A stretch of DNA of 5,754 bases from DAOVFN01 sp964484305 (GTDB lineage: Archaea; Aenigmatarchaeota; Aenigmatarchaeia; QMZP01), in the NCBI GenBank assembly GCA_964484305.1, contig CAZAEI010000045.1, forward strand, positions 1-5,754, in the 5' to 3' direction. The position numbers and the translations under genes are program-made. Positions 5,633 through 5,754 of the stretch are shown here, one piece after another (position 1 is the first letter of the stretch; every line of letters begins with the position of its first letter). The notes beneath the pieces are model-generated. The model was not told the origin of the DNA. It worked only from the letters and a program-made list of their open reading frames with translations, and searched no databases.

Positions 5633-5648
5633 TAACTGTTAACAGTTA
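5633..5648. repeat. 16-bp perfect palindrome in the rpsL leader
   Basis: TAACTGTTAACAGTTA is its own reverse complement. It lies 18 bp upstream of the rpsL ATG and shares two bases with the next palindrome. It could be an operator for a dimeric regulator, or part of a leader RNA structure. Confidence 0.6.
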
Positions 5649-5663
5649 ATGTCAGTGACATTA
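5647..5663. repeat. 17-bp palindrome (8-bp arms, single central base) in the rpsL leader
   Basis: TAATGTCAGTGACATTA has perfect 8-bp arms around G5655. It abuts the 5633-5648 palindrome. Both lie between the predicted transcription start (about 5664) and the start codon. Confidence 0.6.
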
Positions 5664-5676
5664 TCTCTATTGTTAC

Positions 5677-5693
5677 TTAAACATGTTTAAAAA
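5677..5693 (-). promoter_or_regulatory. Putative rpsL promoter with a palindromic TATA region
   Basis: On the minus strand, TTTTTAAA (5693-5686) is a good archaeal TATA candidate; a start about 25 nt downstream gives roughly 5664 and a 50-nt leader. The element overlaps a 14-bp perfect palindrome TTAAACATGTTTAA (5677-5690), so a second TATA-like GTTTAAG reads in the same direction just downstream, and the element could also work rightward. Confidence 0.45.
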
Positions 5694-5696
5694 GGT

Positions 5697-5754
5697 ATGC
5701 GGGTGGAGCTAGAGCCTGTGCTTTACCGCGACAGAGACGTTTATCCATAGGAGA
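5697..5754. other. Right-edge segment without an identifiable gene
   Basis: GC-rich compared with the palindrome region next to it. The plus strand holds only a 17-codon frame (ATG 5697, TAG 5748-5750). A minus-strand frame is open from the edge to a TAA near 5687 and could be the tail of an upstream gene, but it shows no recognisable motif. I cannot assign it. Confidence 0.2.

Noticed and set aside
5697..5754. Possible tRNA or other RNA gene at the right edge
   Set aside because: No cloverleaf arms or conserved T-loop could be placed in the 58 visible bases.

Overview
The window looks archaeal. The two ribosomal proteins are of the archaeal/eukaryotic type (uS12 with the GAPMGRGIVL segment, uS7 with the YINLVPIVVPRTGGK segment). 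The double-strand-break ATPase is a Rad50 with a zinc hook. Several intergenic regions carry TATA/BRE-like promoter elements, and coding regions lean strongly on AGG (Arg) and ATA (Ile). I cannot name the lineage from sequence alone. Compact genes, a short Rad50 and diverged ribosomal proteins would suit a DPANN or other little-studied archaeal group, but that is inference.

Layout, left to right. (1) Positions 1-1329, minus strand: a GT-A fold glycosyltransferase resembling glucosyl-3-phosphoglycerate synthase (GpgS), with its C-terminus cut off by the window edge. (2) 1330-1406: a 77-bp divergent intergenic region with two face-to-face TATA/BRE-like promoters and an 8-bp-stem hairpin that buries the rad50 Shine-Dalgarno sequence. 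(3) 1407-3434, plus: rad50, 675 aa, complete, with all ATPase motifs and the CPLC zinc hook. (4) 3458-3790, plus: a 110-aa protein I do not recognise. (5) 3883-4248, plus: a small two-helix DUF2798-like membrane protein whose 3' part lies antisense to the end of rpsG. (6) 5614-4107, minus: a tight cluster reading rpsL (uS12), an unannotated-looking 52-aa two-helix membrane protein, then rpsG (uS7) with a ~108-residue disordered N-terminal extension. (7) 5615-5754: the rpsL upstream region, with three perfect palindromes in about 58 bp.

Working together: the right half is a str-type ribosomal operon with a membrane microprotein translationally packed between its two ribosomal genes. The left half pairs a probable compatible-solute (glucosylglycerate/mannosylglycerate) enzyme with a DNA-repair ATPase through a shared divergent promoter. 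No mre11, herA or nurA is present, so the usual Rad50 partners must lie elsewhere. No rRNA, tRNA, CRISPR, insertion sequence or convincing T-tract terminator was seen.

The most unusual points are the altered conserved loops of uS12, the palindrome cluster upstream of rpsL, the hairpins that bury Shine-Dalgarno sequences upstream of rad50 and the DUF2798-like gene, and the small ORF between rpsL and rpsG.
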